In this document: in pieces, positions 26,929-36,300 of the stretch
Position numbering within the stretch: the first letter of the stretch is position 1
Layout of the letters: every line of letters starts with the position of its first letter
Assembly: GCA_020633435.1 (NCBI GenBank)
Contig: JACKDP010000005.1
Coordinates: 372,001 to 436,000, forward strand
Source of the DNA: Myxococcales bacterium
GTDB lineage: Bacteria; Myxococcota_A; Bradymonadia; UBA7976; UBA1532
DNA length: 64,000 nucleotides
Direction of reading: 5' to 3'
The notes under the pieces: generated by a model
The model's input: only the letters and a program-made list of their open reading frames with translations
The model's database searches: none
What the model was told of the DNA's origin: nothing
Position numbers and translations under genes: made by a program

Positions 26929-29900
26929 TTACTGCGCCCAGATACGGCGCTCCCAGCTGTTGTTGCCGTTCAGGAAGTTGTTGCCGCAGCGGTAGCCGCT
27001 GGTGATGCGGTCGGCGTTGGTGTGCCAGCACATCCGCTGCGTGCCCAGGCCGCCCTGGGTGTCGCAGGAGTTGCGGCTGACGGCCTGCCCCTGGGGCGCG
27101 AAGCCCATGGAGTAGGAGTTGCTGAAGTACCACTCCACGCCGTTGTCGCGGACCGTGGCGTTGCCGTTGCCGGTGTTGGCCAGCACGGCGGCACGGGACC
27201 CCTGGGCGAGCAGCGTCCAGTTGGCCGAGCCGACCGGGCGGCAGCCCACCATCAGGCGGTTGCCGGCGCAGTTGTTGGCCAGCAGGGCGTTGAGGCCGTT
27301 GGTGGTGGCCCCGAAGGTGCTGGTGTGGCAGACGCGCCAGCCGGCGCCGATCTGGTTGTCAGGGGTGTTCTCGCGCACGCCCTGGAAGGCGATGCCGCCC
27401 CCGCCGCCGGCCGCCCCCTGGCAGACCACGTCGTAGGCCACGGGGATGTTGCAGCCGTTGCCCCAGCCCGAGTCCAGGTTGTTGGGCAGCGCCGAGAAGA
27501 GATCGCAGTCCATGCCGCCCGGGATCTGGCGGGCGAGGTCCTGGCAGCGGCCCTCCTGCCAGCGGATGGCGTTGGTGCGGTGCAGGAGCTGGCAGGCCGC
27601 GTTGGCGCAGGCCTGGGCGTTGCCGCAGGCGTTCCAGGTGTTGCAGCTGCCGTGGTGGCCGAAGCCGCGGTTGCGGCCGATGGCGATCTCGGCCGGGCCG
27701 CCGCCGCCGCCCGCGGCGTTGCGCGTCCAGATGACGCGGGTGTAGCCGTTGTTGCCGTTCAGGCCGGTGTTGGCGCCGCAGCGCCAGCCGCCGTTCATGT
27801 TGCCGCCGCTGGAGTGCCAGCAGATGCGCTGCTCGGCGAGGCCGTTCTGGGTGTCGCAGGAGTTGCGGCTGATGGCCTGGCCGACGGGCGCGAAGCCGAG
27901 GCTCCACGCCGTGCTGAAGTACCAGGCGACGTTGTTGTCGATGGTCGGGTTGTTGCCGTTGCCGGTGTCGCGGAAGACCGCCGCCCGGGCGCCCTGGGCC
28001 AGCACCTGCCACGTCGCGGCGCCGTTCTGCTGGCAGCCGTACATGATCTGGTCGCCGTTGCACTGCTGCTGGACCTGGGCCATCGAGAGCCCCGACTGGC
28101 CGTAGAGGCTGCGGTGGCACTCCTGCCAGCCGACCACGTCGCCCGTGGGCACGTTGGTGCGGACGCCCGAGAACGTCAGGGCGTTGCCGCCGCCGCCGGC
28201 CGGGGCGCCGCCGCACCAGGTGATCATCGCCCCCATGAGCGCGGTGGACTGGGGCAGCCAGTAGTTCTCGTTGTCCTGCCAGTCGGCGTCGACGAGCCAG
28301 AGGCGGCCCTCGCCGAGGTCGCGGTAGGCCAGGCTGACCTGGTTGGCGGCCCAGCCGCCGAGGGGGGTGATGCCGGGGAAGGCGCCGACCTCGTAGCCGC
28401 AGGGGGCCTCGGCCGCCGGGACGACGTTGATGTTCGGGTTCGCCTGCCAGAACGGGTCGTTGGGGTTGATCTTGACCGGGGGCATGGCGTTGTCGTGGCA
28501 GCCGCCGCGGCGGGCGCCCTGGGCGACGTTGACGCCGAAGATGGCCCGGAAGACGTCATCGCTGATGTTGTACTCGGTGATGATGTTGCCGCCGGCCTGC
28601 AGGTAGGCCTGCCACTGGGCGGCGCGGCCCGCGGCCTGGCCGCCGCCGGAGCGGGTGACGAGCATGGCCTGGGTGTTGGCGTCGGGGTCGCAGCGGCCGA
28701 CCGTCACGTTGAAGTTGAAGCCGGCGGGGATGAAGGTGCGCACGTCGCGGCCGGAGTTGGTGCAGACGTAGATGTTGGGGCGCACCTCGCCGGGGCGGCA
28801 CTGGCCGCCCGCCGCCGCGCCGCCCTCGGGGACGGCGCAGATGACGGTGCCCTGGGGGGTCAGGCCCGTCATGAACTGGCCATCGGGGCAGGTCTGGTTG
28901 CCGGCGCGGGGCGAGCCGCAGGTGGTGGCGCCGTTGGCGGCGACCTGGAGGACGGCCTGGCCGGCGGGGCAGTTCTGGGCGGGCAGGGCGCGGATGCCCT
29001 CGTCGGCGACGCAGGTGGCGTTGCCGTTGGCGTCGATGCCGCGGAAGTACTGGCCGACGGGGCAGGTGACGTTGGCGCAGCGGGGCAGGCCGTTGCCGTC
29101 GGTGCCCATCATGACGCGGCCGGCGGGGCAGGCGTAGACGGGGCGGCGCAGCAGGTTGCCGTTGCCGTCGAAGACCTGGACGCCCTGCACCCAGATGCCG
29201 CCGACGCCGGCGCGCAGCAGGTTGCCGGCCTCGATGTTGCCGCCCGCGGTGATGGACCCGGCCGCCGCGATGTTGCGGGCCTGGATGTCGCCGCCGGTGA
29301 TGAGGCCGCCGGCGCGGAGGGTGCCGATGAAGTCGGTGCCCGCGGCCAGGCGCACGTCGCCCAGCAGGTTCAGCTCGCCCTGCACCGACACGCGGTTGCC
29401 GGGGCCGTTGAGGTTGGTGATGTTGGCGTTCGTGATGTTGGCCGTCGTCGCGTTCACCACGGTCGCCGTGATGGACTGCACGGCGGCGATGACGCCGGTG
29501 ATGCTCAGGTCGCCCTGGATGCGGACGTTGTCCTCCAGGCTGATGCCGCCGTCGTTGATGAGCCGCAGGTAGCCATCGCCATCGCCGTTGTTGAGGGGCG
29601 ACACGGCGATGCGGGCGATGGTGCCATCCCACTGGATGCCCTCGTTGAAGCCCGGATCGTTGAAGCGCATCGCGTTGACGCCGATGACGTTGTTGTTGCC
29701 GAGTTGCAGGCTGTTGGCCGGGGCGCCGGCGCGGAAGACCAGGCGGCCCCCGTTCATGGTGATGGTGTTGCCCTCGGCGGTGTCGTCCGTGTTGCTCGAC
29801 AGGTAGGGCAGGCGGCCGGGGTTGGCGGCGACGGCGTTGATGATGGCGTTGACCACCTCGTCGACGTCCACCGCGCCGGGGGCGCCGGGCGGGCCGGGGG

Positions 29901-30378
29901 GGCCCTGCAGGCCCACGGGGCTGCCGACCCACTCGCCGTTCTCGTTGATCACCACGTCGCCGCCCACGTTGACGGTGCGCGGGGTGATGTCGCCGGTGAC
30001 GTTCAGGGCCATGTCGGCCACGAAGGCCGCGGGCACCTTGGTGAACGGGGTGCGCGGGCTGAGCTCGCGGCCGCCGTCGACGCTGAAGCCCAGGTACAGG
30101 CTCGGGCGGGTGAAGAGATCGCCGGAGAGGGCCTCCACGCTGCCCACCGAGATGGCGTAGTAGCCGTCGAAGAGGTCGACCTGCCGGTGGACCTCCTCGA
30201 AGAGCGGATCGCCGCCATCGGCGCCTGCGTAGAAGCGCACCGTCAGGTCATGGGCGCCGACCAGCGGCGCGCCGTTCGCGTCCACCAGGAGGCCCTCCTG
30301 GGTGAACTCGTCGGGCAGGCCCCACGCCACCGACGGCAACAGAAACGCCCATGCGATCAGGGCCTTACGCATCCCCAT
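26929..30378 (-). CDS. Cassette B giant exported fibre protein (collagen-like, twin Cys-rich modules)
   Basis: The 1149-residue product is nearly identical to the cassette A protein for about 720 residues (signal peptide, N-terminal cap, GPPGPPGAPG, shaft, CPxG repeats, Rossmann-like segment). It then has one Cys-rich module (about 730-885), a Gly linker, an extra 95-residue Cys-rich domain beginning IGRNRGFGHHG (CGNAQACANAAC, PGGMDCDLF, GNGCNIPVAYDVVC), and a second Cys-rich module to the end (GYRCGNNFLNGNNSWERRIW). No fibrinogen-like domain. It is likely an extracellular fibre with a changed tip. The gene starts 69 bases after the TSP3 lipoprotein stop. Confidence 0.85.
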   Translation of the reverse strand: MGMRKALIAWAFLLPSVAWGLPDEFTQEGLLVDANGAPLVGAHDLTVRFYAGADGGDPLFEEVHRQVDLFDGYYAISVGSVEALSGDLFTRPSLYLGFSVDGGRELSPRTPFTKVPAAFVADMALNVTGDITPRTVNVGGDVVINENGEWVGSPVGLQGPPGPPGAPGAVDVDEVVNAIINAVAANPGRLPYLSSNTDDTAEGNTITMNGGRLVFRAGAPANSLQLGNNNVIGVNAMRFNDPGFNEGIQWDGTIARIAVSPLNNGDGDGYLRLINDGGISLEDNVRIQGDLSITGVIAAVQSITATVVNATTANITNANITNLNGPGNRVSVQGELNLLGDVRLAAGTDFIGTLRAGGLITGGDIQARNIAAAGSITAGGNIEAGNLLRAGVGGIWVQGVQVFDGNGNLLRRPVYACPAGRVMMGTDGNGLPRCANVTCPVGQYFRGIDANGNATCVADEGIRALPAQNCPAGQAVLQVAANGATTCGSPRAGNQTCPDGQFMTGLTPQGTVICAVPEGGAAAGGQCRPGEVRPNIYVCTNSGRDVRTFIPAGFNFNVTVGRCDPDANTQAMLVTRSGGGQAAGRAAQWQAYLQAGGNIITEYNISDDVFRAIFGVNVAQGARRGGCHDNAMPPVKINPNDPFWQANPNINVVPAAEAPCGYEVGAFPGITPLGGWAANQVSLAYRDLGEGRLWLVDADWQDNENYWLPQSTALMGAMITWCGGAPAGGGGNALTFSGVRTNVPTGDVVGWQECHRSLYGQSGLSMAQVQQQCNGDQIMYGCQQNGAATWQVLAQGARAAVFRDTGNGNNPTIDNNVAWYFSTAWSLGFAPVGQAISRNSCDTQNGLAEQRICWHSSGGNMNGGWRCGANTGLNGNNGYTRVIWTRNAAGGGGGPAEIAIGRNRGFGHHGSCNTWNACGNAQACANAACQLLHRTNAIRWQEGRCQDLARQIPGGMDCDLFSALPNNLDSGWGNGCNIPVAYDVVCQGAAGGGGGIAFQGVRENTPDNQIGAGWRVCHTSTFGATTNGLNALLANNCAGNRLMVGCRPVGSANWTLLAQGSRAAVLANTGNGNATVRDNGVEWYFSNSYSMGFAPQGQAVSRNSCDTQGGLGTQRMCWHTNADRITSGYRCGNNFLNGNNSWERRIWAQ

Positions 30379-31745
30379 GGCTCATCCCCCTCGTGCGGAG
30401 ATCGCTCCCCGCGTTCGCCGACCCCACCCGCTCTTCGCCACCCCGCATCAGAGCGGATCCGCGCACGCAATCCCCAGCCCGGGCTCCGCCTCCTCCTGAT
30501 CGGGGTTCGGCAGCTCCGGGCAGTTGTCCATGGCGTTGGGCACCCCGTCCCCGTCGACGTCGAGCTCGCAGGCCGCGTCTTGATCGGGGTTCGCCACCCG
30601 CCAGCAGTTGTCCAGGTCGTCGATGACGCCGTCGCCATCGGTGTCCCGCATGCCGAGCAGCTCGCAGTCCACGAAGCCGGCGCCGCCCTCGACCTCCTCG
30701 TCGGGGAACTTGCAGCTGTCGAGGTAGTCGGGCAGCCCGTCGCCGTCGGTGTCGCGGAAGAAGGCCTGGCAGGCCTCGCCGACCCCGTTGGCGTCGATGT
30801 CGTTCTGCTCCGGGTTGGGCACCTCGGGGCAGTTGTCGATGGCGTTGCTCAGGCCATCGCTGTCGAGATCGTCCTCGTTCACGAAGTCGGAGTCGCAGAC
30901 GTCGCCGTCGCCGTCGCCGTCCTCGTCGCTCTGGCCCGAGTTGGGCAGGGCGGGGCAGTTGTCGCAGGCGTCGCCGACGCCATCGAGATCCACGTCGGCG
31001 ATGTTGAGCGAGGCGACGTCCGGGCAGTTGTCGTCGCCGTCGAGGATGCCGTCGCCGTCGCGGTCGCCGTCGACGATCTCGCAGGCGTCGCCCTGGCCAT
31101 CGAGGTCCGCGTCGCCCTGGTCGGGGTTGGGGAGCTCGGGGCAGTTGTCGAGGAGATCGGGGACGCCGTCGCCGTCGCGGTCGCCGTCCATGGCCTGGGC
31201 GCAGGCGTCGCCGCGGCCGTCGCGATCGGCGTCGGCCTGATCGGGGTTGGCGATCTCGGGGCAGTTGTCGCAGACGTCGCCGAGGCCGTCGGCGTCGGTG
31301 TCGAGCTGATCGGGGTTGGCGTCGTCGTCGCAGTTGTCGAGGTCGGCCGGCCAGCCGTCGCCGTCGGCGTCCTGGCCCTGGGGATCGCCGTCGCAGGCGT
31401 CGCCGATGCGGTCGCCGTCGGCGTCGGCCTGGTCGGGGTTGGGGACGAAGCGGCAGTTGTCGTTGGCGTCGTTGACGCCGTCGCCGTCGGCGTCGGCGTC
31501 GTTGGCGTCCTCGCAGGCGTCGCCGATGCCGTTGAGGTTGGCGTCCTGCTGGCCGGGGTTGGCGACGGCGGGGCAGTTGTCGAACTGGTCCTCGACGCCG
31601 TCGCCGTCGGCGTCGTCGGGGATCACGACGGCGTCGTCGCAGGCGTCGCCGAGGCCGTCGGCGTCGCTGTCGAGCTGGTTGGCGTCGGGGGCGTCAGGGC
31701 GGTTGTCGACGTCGTCAGGGATGCCATCGCCGTCCGCGTCGGGGG
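28226..31745. repeat. Long direct repeat, copy B (near-identical to 18790-22320)
   Basis: See copy A for extent. Copy B lies about 9.4 kb away in the same orientation and includes the 69-base gap between its lipoprotein and fibre genes. Homologous recombination between the copies would delete or duplicate cassette A/B material including the HYR gene. Confidence 0.8.
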
Positions 31746-32199
31746 CAGGCCGGCGTCGGGGGAGAAGCCCGCGTCAGCCTCCTCGCCGCCTTCGCCACCA
31801 GCGCCCCACCTTCGCCGCCAGCGCCGCCGCCTTCACCGCCCGCGCCGCCGCCAGCTCCACCGACGCCGCCGCCGGCCCCGCCCGCGCCGCCACCGGCACC
31901 GCCCGCGCCGCCGCCAGCACCGCCCGCGCTGCCACCGGCCCCGCCAGCGCCGCCAGCGCCGCCGCCGGCGCCACCCGCGCCGCCGCCCATGCCGGCGACC
32001 CGCCCATGTCGAGGGCGTCGCCGCCTCCGCCGCCTTCGCCCCCGAAGGGCTGGGGCCGGTTGCCGCCAGCGCCCCCGCCGTCTGCGCGGGCCGCGTCGGC
32101 CTCGCCGTCGCTGCTCCCGCCGCTGTCGCAGGCCTGGACACCGAGGTACGACAAGGCTGCGAGAGCCACGACACGCAGAATCGGCGAGGACCGCCGCAT
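30448..32199 (-). CDS. Cassette B TSP3-repeat lipoprotein, frameshifted in the Gly linker
   Basis: The ATG at 32199 gives a signal peptide with lipobox VQAC and then DSGGSS. After about residue 70 the clean Gly/Ala linker (MGGGAGGAGGG from 31990) is in a second frame, and the original frame meets a stop at 31774. A base lost from a run of C/G at 31741-31746, compared with copy A (five instead of six), returns the reading to the first frame. The TSP3 repeats (30448-31740) then match copy A residue for residue. Start and end share a frame, so two indels compensate. It is either an assembly problem or a slippage-controlled switch. Asp is again at lipobox +2. Confidence 0.7.
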
Positions 32200-32364
32200 C
32201 GGCACTTCTCCTGGCGCCACCCTCCCCGGGCGGCGCGGCTTCGAGCTGGAAGGCGAAGCGAAGTGGCCAGCAGGGCCCCCACCGGGCCGGCTCCTCGCCG
32301 CTCGCGCTCTGGCGCAGGTGGGTTGCCTGCGGGCCTCACCTCGGCTTGCTACACCATGATCGAA

Positions 32365-32393
32365 ATTCTACCGACCGCCGAAAACGCCTTCAA
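32365..32393 (-). promoter_or_regulatory. Promoter of cassette B
   Basis: On the minus strand TTGAAG (32388-32393), 17-base spacer, TAGAAT (32365-32370), a near-consensus housekeeping promoter about 165 bases upstream of the lipoprotein start. Confidence 0.6.
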
Positions 32394-32417
32394 CGGCATA
32401 CGCCACGCCGGGCGACC

Positions 32418-32477
32418 TTTTCCCAGTCGCCTGGGAAAAATGCAGGAAAAACAAGCTGTTGGGAAACCATGTTCCCA
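32418..32477. promoter_or_regulatory. Pair of dyads with TTCCCA/TGGGAA half-sites upstream of cassette B
   Basis: TTCCCA-N6-TGGGAA at 32420-32437 (extended to a 9-bp stem, TTTTCCCAG/CTGGGAAAA, 32418-32439) and TGGGAA-N6-TTCCCA at 32460-32477. The two dyads use the same hexamer in opposite order, 25-80 bases upstream of the -35. They look like binding sites for a dimeric regulator. Confidence 0.45.
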
Positions 32478-32736
32478 TCCGGTGGCAAGCCATCGCCGGC
32501 GCCCGTCCCGGCCCGTGGTGGGCGGCCCCGGGTTTCGCTCTCCGTGAAACCGATCGGTGGGCTGCTTCATGGTCATCATCTAGCCGGGGTGTAACCGGGC
32601 GCGAGGGCGCGCCGGACGGGGGACGCCCCCACGGGCGTGCGGCCCTGGGCTCGGGGAGGACGCGGGGGCGGCGAGAAGGGGGACGCGGCCGCGGCGGCGC
32701 GGCGGCGGGTCCAGCGGGCCGAGGGGCGGTGGATCG

Positions 32737-33339
32737 CTAGCGGGTGGTGTCGGTGCCGGGGCCGGGCCAGGTGGGGACGGGCCGGGGGGCGGCCCGGGTC
32801 TCGTCGGCGGAGGGCAGGGGGCCGGGGCGGGTCGCGTCGGCCCGGGTGAGGTCCACCGGGCGGCCCGGGTCCTGGCGCGTGAGGGGGACGACGCGCCCGG
32901 CCACCAGCGCGCCGGCGCGGTGCAGCTCGGCGGTGGAGGGCCGGGGGGCGGTGGCCACGTCGGCGATCTCGCCGTCGACGTGGGCCTCCTGCCGGCTCGC
33001 CGGGGGTGCCCCGACCTCGGCCCGGGTGGCGGGGCGGCGGGTGAGGCCGGGGGCGTCGCTGCGCGGCACGTCGGGGGACGCCGGCACCTGGGTGGAGGCG
33101 CGGGCGTCGGCGCCGCGGACCGCCGGCGGGGGGATGACGGGCGGATCGGGGGCGCGCCCGGCGCCGCGGGTGACGTCGACGGGCGGGGCGGTCGGCCGGG
33201 CGGCCGCCTCGCCGGGCGGCTCGCGGGCCGCTGCCCGGGCCGCGTCGTGGGCGGGCTTCGGGTCTCGCAGGGCCAGGGCGACGGCCCCGGCGGCCACCAG
33301 CACCAGCAGCCCGCCGAGGGCGAGGTGGCGTCGCGCCAT
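32737..33339 (-). CDS. Cassette C small membrane-anchored protein with TR-VPxW-TxTT tail
   Basis: The 200-residue product has an N-terminal hydrophobic helix (LALGGLLVLVAAGAVALAL), then an Ala/Pro/Arg-rich region. It keeps EAHVDGE near the middle and the C-terminal DETRAAPRPVPTW followed by GPGTDTTR, matching the cassette A and B proteins. The SELGFVP island is missing. It starts eight bases after the fibre gene stop, so it is in the same transcript. The gene is more Arg-rich and GC-rich than its paralogues. Confidence 0.75.
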   Translation of the reverse strand: MARRHLALGGLLVLVAAGAVALALRDPKPAHDAARAAAREPPGEAAARPTAPPVDVTRGAGRAPDPPVIPPPAVRGADARASTQVPASPDVPRSDAPGLTRRPATRAEVGAPPASRQEAHVDGEIADVATAPRPSTAELHRAGALVAGRVVPLTRQDPGRPVDLTRADATRPGPLPSADETRAAPRPVPTWPGPGTDTTR

Positions 33340-33347
33340 GGCGGCCC

Positions 33348-36300
33348 TCACTGCGCCCAGATGCGGCGCTCCCAGGCGTTGTTGCCGTTGAGGAAGTTGT
33401 TGCCGCAGCGGTAGCCGCTGTTGAGGGCGTCGCCGCCAGTGTGCCAGCACATGCGCAGGTTCCCGTTGCCCCCCTGGGTGTCGCAGGAGTTGCGGCTCAC
33501 GGCGTCGCCCTGGTTCGCGAAGCCCATGGACCACTGGTTGCTGTAGTACCACTCCACGCCGTTGTCGCGGACGGTGGCGTTGCCGTTGCCGGTGTCGGCC
33601 AGCACGGCGGCGCGGGCGCCCTGGGCCAGCAGCGTCCAGTTGGCCGCGCCCACCGGCCGGCAGCCCACCATCAGGCGGTTGCCGGCGCAGGCGTTGGCCA
33701 GCAGGGCGGTCAGGCCGGGCACGTTGGCGCCGAAGGTGCTGGTGTGGCACACGCGCCAGGCCGCGCCGATGTTGGCGTCCGGGGTGTTCTCCCGCACGCC
33801 CTGGAAGGCCAGGCCGCCGCCGCCACCCCCGCCGGGCGCGGCGCAGACCACGTCGTAGGCCACCGGGATGTTGCACCCGTTGCCCCAGTTGGCGTCCAGG
33901 TTGTTGGGCAGCGCGGCGAAGAGGTCGCAGTCCATGCCGCCCGGGATGATGCGGGCGAGGTCCTGGCAGAGGCCCTCCTGCCAGCGCACCGCGTTGGTGC
34001 CGTGGAACATCTGGCAGGCGGCGTTGGCGCAGCTCTGGGCGTTCCCGCACGCGTTCCAGCCGTTGCAGGCGCCGTGGTGGCCGAAGCCGCGGTTGGCCCC
34101 CAGGCCCACCTCGCCGCCGCCCCCGCCGCCGCCCCCGCCGGCGTTGCGCGTCCAGATCACCCGGGTGAAGCCGTTGTTGCCGTTGAGGCCCGTGTTGGCC
34201 CCGCAGCGCCAGCCCCCGTCCATGTTGCCGTTGCTCGAGTGCCAGCAGATGCGCTGGTCGGCCAGCCCGTTCTCGGTGTCGCAGGAGTTGCGGCTGATGG
34301 CCTGGCCGGCCGGGGCGAAGCCGAGGCTCCAGGTGGTGCTGAAGTACCAGCCCACGCCGTTGTCGACGGTGGGGTTGTTGGCCTGGCCGATGTCGCGGAA
34401 GACCGCCGCCCGGGCGCCCTGGGCCAGCACCTGCCACTTGCCGGCGCCGTTGGCCTGGCAGCCGTACATGATCTGGTCGCCGTCGCACTGGGCCTGGACC
34501 TGGGCCATGGACAGGCCCCCCTGGCCGTAGAGGCTGCGGTGGCACTCGCGCCAGCCGACGACCTCGCCCTCGGGCACGTTGGTGCGCACGCCGTTGAAGA
34601 CCAGCGCGTCGCCGTCATCGCCGCCGTCGGCCCCGCCGCACCAGGTCATCATCGCGCCCATCAGCGCGCTCGACTGGGGCAGCCAGTAGTTCTCGTTGTC
34701 CTGCCAGTCGGCGTCGACGAGCCAGAGCCGGCCGGCGCCCTTGTCGCGGTAGGCCAGGCTGATCTGGTTCTCGGCCCAGCCGCCCAGCGGGGTGACGCCG
34801 GGGAAGGCGCCGACCTCGTAGCCGCAGGGCGCCTCGGCGGGCGGGACCACCTGGATGGCCGGGTTCGCGCGCCAGAAGGGGTCGTCGACGTTCACCTTCA
34901 CCGGGGGCATGGCGTTGTCGTGGCAGCCGCCGCGGCGCGGGCCCTGGGCGGCGCCGCCGCCGAAGACCGCGTTGAAGACCAGGTGGCTCACGTTGTACTC
35001 GGTGATGATGTTGCCGCCGCCCTCCACGTACTGCGCCCACTGCGCGGCGCGGCCGGCGGCCTCGCCCCCGCCGCTGCGGCTCACCAGCATGGCCTGGGTG
35101 TTGGCGTCGGGGTCGCAGCGCCCGATGACGATGTTGAAGTTGAAGCCCGCCGGCACGAACGTCTGCACGCTGCGCCCCGAGTTGGTGCAGACGTAGATGT
35201 TGGGCCGGACCTCGCCCGGCACGCACTGCCCGCCGCCGCCGCCCTCGCCCGCCGCGCCCTCGGCGCAGATGACGCTGCCCTCGGGGGTCAGGCCGGTGAC
35301 GAACTCCCCCTCGGGGCAGGTCTGGTCGCCCGCGCGCGGCGAGCCGCAGGTGGTGGTGCCGTTGGCGGCCACGCGCAGGACGGCCTGGCCGTCCGGGCAG
35401 ACCTGGGCCGGCAGGGCGCGCAGGCCCTCGTCCGCCGCGCAGATGGCGTTGCCGGCCCCGTCGAGGCCGCGGAAGTACTGGCCCACCGGGCAGGTGACGT
35501 TGCCGCAGACGGCCAGGCCGTTGGCGTCGGTGCCCATCATCACGCGGCCCGCCGGGCAGGCGTAGCTGGGTCGCCGCAGCAGGTTGCCGTTGCCGTCGAA
35601 GACCTGGACGCCCTGCACCCAGATGCCCCCGGCGCCGGCCCGCAGCAGGTTGCCGGCCTCCACGTTGCCTGCCGCCTGGATGGAGCCGTTCGCCAGGAGG
35701 TTGCGCCCCTCGATGTCGCCGCCCGTGATGAGGCCGCTGGCGCGCAGGGTGCCGATGAACGTGGTGTTGGCGGCCAGCCGCACGTCGCCCAGCAGGTTGA
35801 GCTCGCCCTGGACGTTGACGCGGTTCCCGGGGCCGTTGAGGTTCGTGATGCTGGCGTTGACGATGGTCGCCGTCGTCGCGTTGAGCACCGTCGTCGTGAT
35901 GGACTGCACCGCGTCGATGACGCCCGTGATGGTCAGGTCGCCCTGGACGCGGGTGTTGTCCTCCAGGCTGATGCCGCCGTCGTTGATGAGGCGCAGGTAG
36001 CCGTCGCCGTCGGCGTTGTTCAGGGGCGAGACCGCGATGCGGGCGAGGGTGCCATCCCACTGGATGCCCTCGGTGAAGCCCGGATCGTTGAAGCGCAGGT
36101 TGTTCACCCCGATGACGTTGTTGTTGCCGAGCTGCAGCGAGTTGGCGATGGCGCCCGCGCGGAAGACCAGGCGGCCGCCGTCCATCGTGATGGTGTTGCC
36201 CTCGGCCGTGTCGTCCGCCGCGCTGGAGAGGTAGGGGAGGCGGCCGGGGTTGGCGGCCAGCAGGGCGATCATCGCGTTGACGATGGCGTCCTCGTCCACG

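Larger units (their letters stand above)
32200..32736. other. Leader region of cassette B and end of cassette C
   Basis: No convincing gene in 537 bases. 32340-32480 is AT-richer and carries the cassette B promoter and two TTCCCA/TGGGAA dyads. 32580-32736 is extremely GC-rich and follows the last gene of cassette C; no T-tailed hairpin is seen. Confidence 0.5.

Noticed and set aside
18790..31745. Composite transposon or phage origin of the duplicated cassettes
   Set aside because: No transposase, terminal inverted repeats, integrase or tRNA junction near the repeat ends; the fibre N-terminus resembles tail fibres only in fold type.
26299..32547. 2082-codon plus-strand open frame across cassette B
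   Set aside because: It crosses three genes with clear protein features on the other strand and has low-complexity composition. It is an antisense shadow.
32459..32740. Short plus-strand open frame after the dyads
   Set aside because: Low complexity, no ribosome site, runs into GC-rich noise.
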